From: Deltaproteobacteria bacterium
Lineage (GTDB): Bacteria > Desulfobacterota > Desulfarculia > Adiutricales > Adiutricaceae
Direction: 5' to 3'
NCBI GenBank assembly: GCA_031269135.1
Contig: JAISZP010000300.1
Location: forward strand, 1-6,625
Length of the DNA stretch: 6,625 nucleotides
The notes under the pieces are model-generated. The model was not told the origin of the DNA and did not search any database. It worked only from the letters and a program-made list of their open reading frames with translations. The translations under genes and the position numbers were made by a program. Shown in pieces: positions 4,423 to 6,625 of this stretch (positions within the stretch are counted from its first letter, which is position 1; every line of letters begins with the position of its first letter).

Positions 4423-5208
4423 ATGATCAGCGACAAAGATATGGAAGCACTGGGTTTGAACAAAAACCTGACTTCGTTGTATTTGGCTGTCTTAAAGTCG
4501 GGAGGACAGTCCGCCAGTCAACTGGCGACGATGACGGGCCTAAATCGCAGCAACGTCTATGCCTTGATGGATCAGCTGGTGGCCAAAAACATGGTCAGCA
4601 TAGATTTTATGGGCAGCAAGCGTCGTTACAAGGCCTGCGACCCTGAGGTTCTTGACAGATTGGCTGAAGAGAGGCTTAAATCCATAAAGCGGCTGATGCC
4701 TGAACTCAAGGCCCTCTACGATGTGGGTCCGGCAAGTCCCAGGCTCAGTTATTTTGAAGGCGATGCGGCTGTGCAGACGATCTTCGATGAGTTGGTCAAT
4801 ATTAGAGGCGATAATTACCGTTACTTTGGTTCTCTTGACGCTCAGTTGGCCGTGGAAGGTCACGAAAATGCCCGCCGCACGGTTCAAAAGAGACTCCAAA
4901 AAGGCATTAAAGCCCGTTCCATCAGAACTCGAGAAGCCGATTTGGACGATCCCATCTTTATGGCCGGCGAGCAGTACCTGCGGGAGGTGCGTTACTTTCC
5001 TAAAATCATCCCGCCTCACAGCCCGGATCTGTACATCTACGACCAAAAATTGGCGATTTTAGCGGCTTCCGGCGAAAAATTCGCCTTGATTATAGAGAGC
5101 TTGGAGCTCTCCACCTTGATGGGCGTATTATGGGACATGATCTGGGACATCTCGCTTACGAGCGAACAGGTGAAAAATAAGCGAGTCAAAGGCGCCTCGA
5201 AGCCATGA
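4423..5208 (+). CDS. TrmB-like winged-helix transcriptional regulator
   Basis: A 261-residue soluble protein of the TrmB type. Residues about 8-65 form a winged helix (LGLNKNLTSLYLAVLKSGG, then ASQLATMTGLNRSNVYALMD with the recognition helix, then the wing SIDFMGSKRRYKA). About 72-97 is a charged helical linker that probably mediates dimerisation. From about 106 the C-terminal domain starts with RLSYFEGDAAVQTIFDELV, the motif that follows the helix-turn-helix in this family. TrmB proteins are best known from archaea as sugar-responsive regulators; the ligand here is unknown. The start is supported by AGAGGG at the right spacing. It lies alone, facing away from the kinase cluster, behind the structured RNA and its terminator. 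Whether it controls the kinase cluster, the RNA or distant genes cannot be told. Confidence 0.85.
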   Translation: MISDKDMEALGLNKNLTSLYLAVLKSGGQSASQLATMTGLNRSNVYALMDQLVAKNMVSIDFMGSKRRYKACDPEVLDRLAEERLKSIKRLMPELKALYDVGPASPRLSYFEGDAAVQTIFDELVNIRGDNYRYFGSLDAQLAVEGHENARRTVQKRLQKGIKARSIRTREADLDDPIFMAGEQYLREVRYFPKIIPPHSPDLYIYDQKLAILAASGEKFALIIESLELSTLMGVLWDMIWDISLTSEQVKNKRVKGASKP

Positions 5209-5232
5209 CGACCTTCCGCAAGGCCCCTGTAT

Positions 5233-5522
5233 GATTTACGATCTTTCATTCCCTTTGAAACCAAAAGCTTCGTCACGCAAACTCTCGCTCGAAAGGCATA
5301 TCGGGAGAAAACGGTTTGCGGAAAGCTTTCTTGCCGAACAGCCAAACCACTGAGGTTTTTTCTTCTTCAATTTTGGGGCGCGGGAGGCTGCCTGCACTGC
5401 GCGGGACAACCAGCCCGAAGCCGGAAGTCGACTTGATGACAACGCGGCTGAAACAGGCGGAGGCCAGCGCCAGGGAGGCCGTACATGAGCGAGATGGAAA
5501 AAAGCGCCGGCAACGTCTTTGA
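5233..5522 (+). pseudogene. Decayed HigB/Gp49-like (RelE superfamily) toxin remnant
   Basis: Two out-of-frame pieces resemble the phage-derived Gp49-like mRNA-interferase family that normally precedes this kind of HigA. In the first frame DLRSF (5233-5247), AKPL (5341-5352), GAG (about 5377) and CLHC (5389-5400) follow the order of family segments, but the central strand region between AKPL and LHC is about half the usual length; this frame stops at 5434. The C-terminal signature TSPKPEVDLMTTRLKQAEA and following residues (from 5409) continue in another frame, resembling TPKxDIDLIxxRLKxAEA in intact toxins, and run to a stop at 5522 inside the antitoxin gene. No start codon or N-terminus is recognisable. 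The C-terminal match is the stronger part, made from memory of the family. Confidence 0.45.
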
Positions 5523-5814
5523 AGATTTAGGAATCGAAGACTTCGACGAGATGCTGCTCAAAGCCAAACAGGCCTCAACCATCATGGAACTGATGGAGTC
5601 CAAAGGCTTGACTCGGATGCAGGCCGCCGAAACCATCGGCCTGCCTCAGTCCAAGCTTTCGCGCCTTTTAAACGGCCGATTCCGCAGCGTCGGCGTCTCC
5701 AAGATGTTGAAGGCCATCAATCGCCTTGGCCGCGATGTTCAAATCGTCATCGGGCCGGATAGGCATATAGCCGGGCAGACGACGCCTGGCCGAGTCGAAG
5801 CGATTCGGCATTGA
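5485..5814 (+). CDS. higA: HigA-like XRE-family antitoxin/regulator
   Basis: A 109-residue helix-turn-helix protein of the XRE type found as antitoxin to Gp49/HigB-like toxins. The N-terminal NVFEDLGIEDFDEMLLKA (10-27) is the family opening. The helix-turn-helix spans about 43-68 (TRMQAAETIGLPQSKLSRLL, then NGRFRSV). A C-terminal LKAINRLGRDVQIVI (75-89) follows, and the TPGRVEAI ending also fits. Length is normal and there is no frame damage. GGGAGG (5473-5478) lies six bases before the ATG. In an intact module the toxin gene would be directly upstream and co-transcribed; only a degraded remnant is there. The protein may persist as an orphan antitoxin, able to neutralise a related toxin elsewhere, or as a DNA-binding autoregulator. 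Confidence 0.88.
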   Translation: MSEMEKSAGNVFEDLGIEDFDEMLLKAKQASTIMELMESKGLTRMQAAETIGLPQSKLSRLLNGRFRSVGVSKMLKAINRLGRDVQIVIGPDRHIAGQTTPGRVEAIRH

Positions 5815-5915
5815 AAGCGTTGAAGAATGCCTACGTTTCGGAGAGCGTGGCTTTTATCGAGGCGATGCCGATACCCGTCATTTCCCTCTATGCACCTGCC
5901 CACACGCCTGACCAT

Positions 5916-5975
5916 GCCGATACTGTCCAGGCCTATACAGTTCAGGCCGATACCGTCCATGCCGACAGACCCGCC
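5916..5975. repeat. 15-bp tandem repeat array downstream of higA
   Basis: Units GCCGATACTGTCCAG (5916-5930), GCCTATACAGTTCAG (5931-5945) and GCCGATACCGTCCAT (5946-5960) are followed by a diverged fourth starting GCCGACAG at 5961. It directly abuts the 55-bp duplication. The unit length equals that of the dhaK-dhaL array but the sequence differs. Confidence 0.8.
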
Positions 5976-6082
5976 TGGCGCTGCGGAACATATGGCGCGT
6001 ACCAATCCATCCTTCACGCGCATGCCTGCCTGGCGCTGCGGAACATATGACGCGTCCCAATCCATCCTTCACGCGCATGCCT
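5973..6082. repeat. Nearly perfect 55-bp tandem duplication
   Basis: Copies at 5973-6027 and 6028-6082 start GCCTGGCGCTGCGGAACATA and end ACGCGCATGCCT. They differ at only two positions (G/A and A/C, about 5995 and 6003 in the first copy). A partial third start (GCC, 6083-6085) follows. The near identity indicates a recent duplication, unlike the older degenerate arrays elsewhere in the window. Confidence 0.92.
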
Positions 6083-6263
6083 GCCCACAGATAATTCAGC
6101 GAGAGACTCGACGGCGACCACCATATGACTGATCCATACGGCGCCGGTCATAGCTTTTATGCATGCTTGCCGGGCTAAGGCATGTGATGTCGGCAATAAG
6201 TCGATGGGAAGAATCAAAATTTAAAAAAGAATATTCAAAAGCTCGATTCTCATTTTTTCAGCT

Positions 6264-6278
6264 GTCGGCATAGCCGAC
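6264..6278. other. Compact perfect hairpin
   Basis: GTCGGC/GCCGAC with a 3-nt ATA loop. No T-run follows on either strand, so it is not a standard terminator; function unknown. Confidence 0.45.
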
Positions 6279-6365
6279 GCCGACGTCAAGGGTCCCTTCT
6301 TCAGCGTCGTCAAGTTCCGCAGCACAGCGATGGACGCAGTTCAGGTCGCGACTCGCGCTCATGTC

Positions 6366-6405
6366 AAGATGAAGCGAATACGATTAAGGTGAAGCGAATA
6401 CAAGC
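6366..6405. repeat. 20-bp direct repeat, two copies
   Basis: TGAAGCGAATAC at 6370-6381 and 6390-6401 gives two units of 20 bp (6366-6385 and 6386-6405) that share AAG, then TGAAGCGAATAC. No gene is apparent around it. Confidence 0.65.
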
Positions 6406-6536
6406 TCTCCTTGGGATAAGAACATGGAACGTCGCGACTGAAAAAGCCGTTTGCAGGCAGCCTTTTGTTGCGTCAAAGATTTTCTGGCGTCCGGCGACTG
6501 TGGTGAGGTATAATGACGGCTTGACGTTTTTCAAGG

Positions 6537-6597
6537 TTGCAATCAGGTATTTTTGCAGTATCATATGCCCTGTCGAGTCTGTCGAGCGGGCTATAAT
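6537..6597 (+). promoter_or_regulatory. Promoter-like hexamers near the right window edge
   Basis: TTGCAA (6537-6542) and TATCAT (6559-6564) are 16 bp apart. A perfect TATAAT at 6592-6597 is followed by GCGCC, a discriminator style seen at rRNA and tRNA promoters, but its -35 region is poor. Another TATAAT lies at 6509-6514. These may serve a gene beyond the window. Confidence 0.3.
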
Positions 6598-6625
6598 GCG
6601 CCGCCTGCGATATGGCCGCGACCGC

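Larger units (their letters stand above)
5815..6625. other. Repeat-rich region without a convincing gene
   Basis: About 810 bp after the antitoxin gene. Open frames on both strands between 5740 and 6220 arise from internal repeats whose lengths differ between arrays, and none resembles a known protein. The visible content is the 15-bp array, the 55-bp duplication, the 20-bp duplication, a hairpin CATGCTT/AAGGCATG at 6162-6184, a compact hairpin at 6264-6278 and promoter-like hexamers near the right edge. No terminator with a T-run was found for the antitoxin transcript. Confidence 0.65.

Noticed and set aside
5739..6217. Several overlapping open frames on both strands after higA
   Set aside because: They owe their openness to the 15-bp and 55-bp repeats, give no recognisable protein, and the 55-bp duplication does not keep frame.
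6364..6564. 66-codon minus-strand open frame
   Set aside because: No ribosome binding site or recognisable motif, and it crosses the 20-bp direct repeat.

Overview
The window comes from a bacterial chromosome of roughly 50% GC. The protein families (split DhaK/DhaL kinase, DeoR-family regulator, HigA-type antitoxin with a decayed Gp49-like partner) and the ordinary Shine-Dalgarno sites fit an anaerobic or gut-type Gram-negative, but I cannot name a genus from the sequence. Intergenic spaces are long and filled with short degenerate tandem repeats (units of 15, 17, 20, 21 and 55 bp), which is the most distinctive genome-level trait visible.

Positions 1-3500, minus strand: a catabolic cluster in transcription order DeoR-family regulator (3500-2709), DhaK kinase subunit (2435-1440), DhaL kinase subunit (1361-732) and a TpiA-family isomerase (606 to beyond the window edge). 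From memory, the same set (DeoR, DhaK, DhaL, second TpiA-like protein, often followed by RpiB) occurs in tetritol/erythrulose pathways (LerK/LerI in mycobacteria, EryH in Brucella, a similar Listeria cluster). The most economical reading is: a ketotetrose or other short ketose is phosphorylated by DhaK-DhaL, the ketose phosphate is isomerised by the TIM-like enzyme, and the DeoR protein senses a sugar phosphate. Plain dihydroxyacetone use is the alternative. Each gap between these genes contains a tandem repeat array; two arrays share the core TTAAGAAC and may be operators.

Positions 3501-4422: about 900 bp without a convincing gene. It holds a candidate promoter for the DeoR gene, AT-rich inverted repeats, a 149-bp segment bounded by 20-bp imperfect inverted repeats, and a GC-richer block (about 4196-4342) that folds into several hairpins and ends in a strong intrinsic terminator. 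This looks like a small RNA or an attenuated leader.

Positions 4423-5814, plus strand: a TrmB-like winged-helix regulator with its own probable promoter, then a decayed HigB/Gp49-like toxin remnant, then an intact HigA-like antitoxin gene.

Positions 5815-6625: no convincing gene. It contains a 15-bp repeat array, a nearly perfect 55-bp tandem duplication, a 20-bp duplication, a compact hairpin and promoter-like hexamers at the right edge, possibly serving a gene outside the window.
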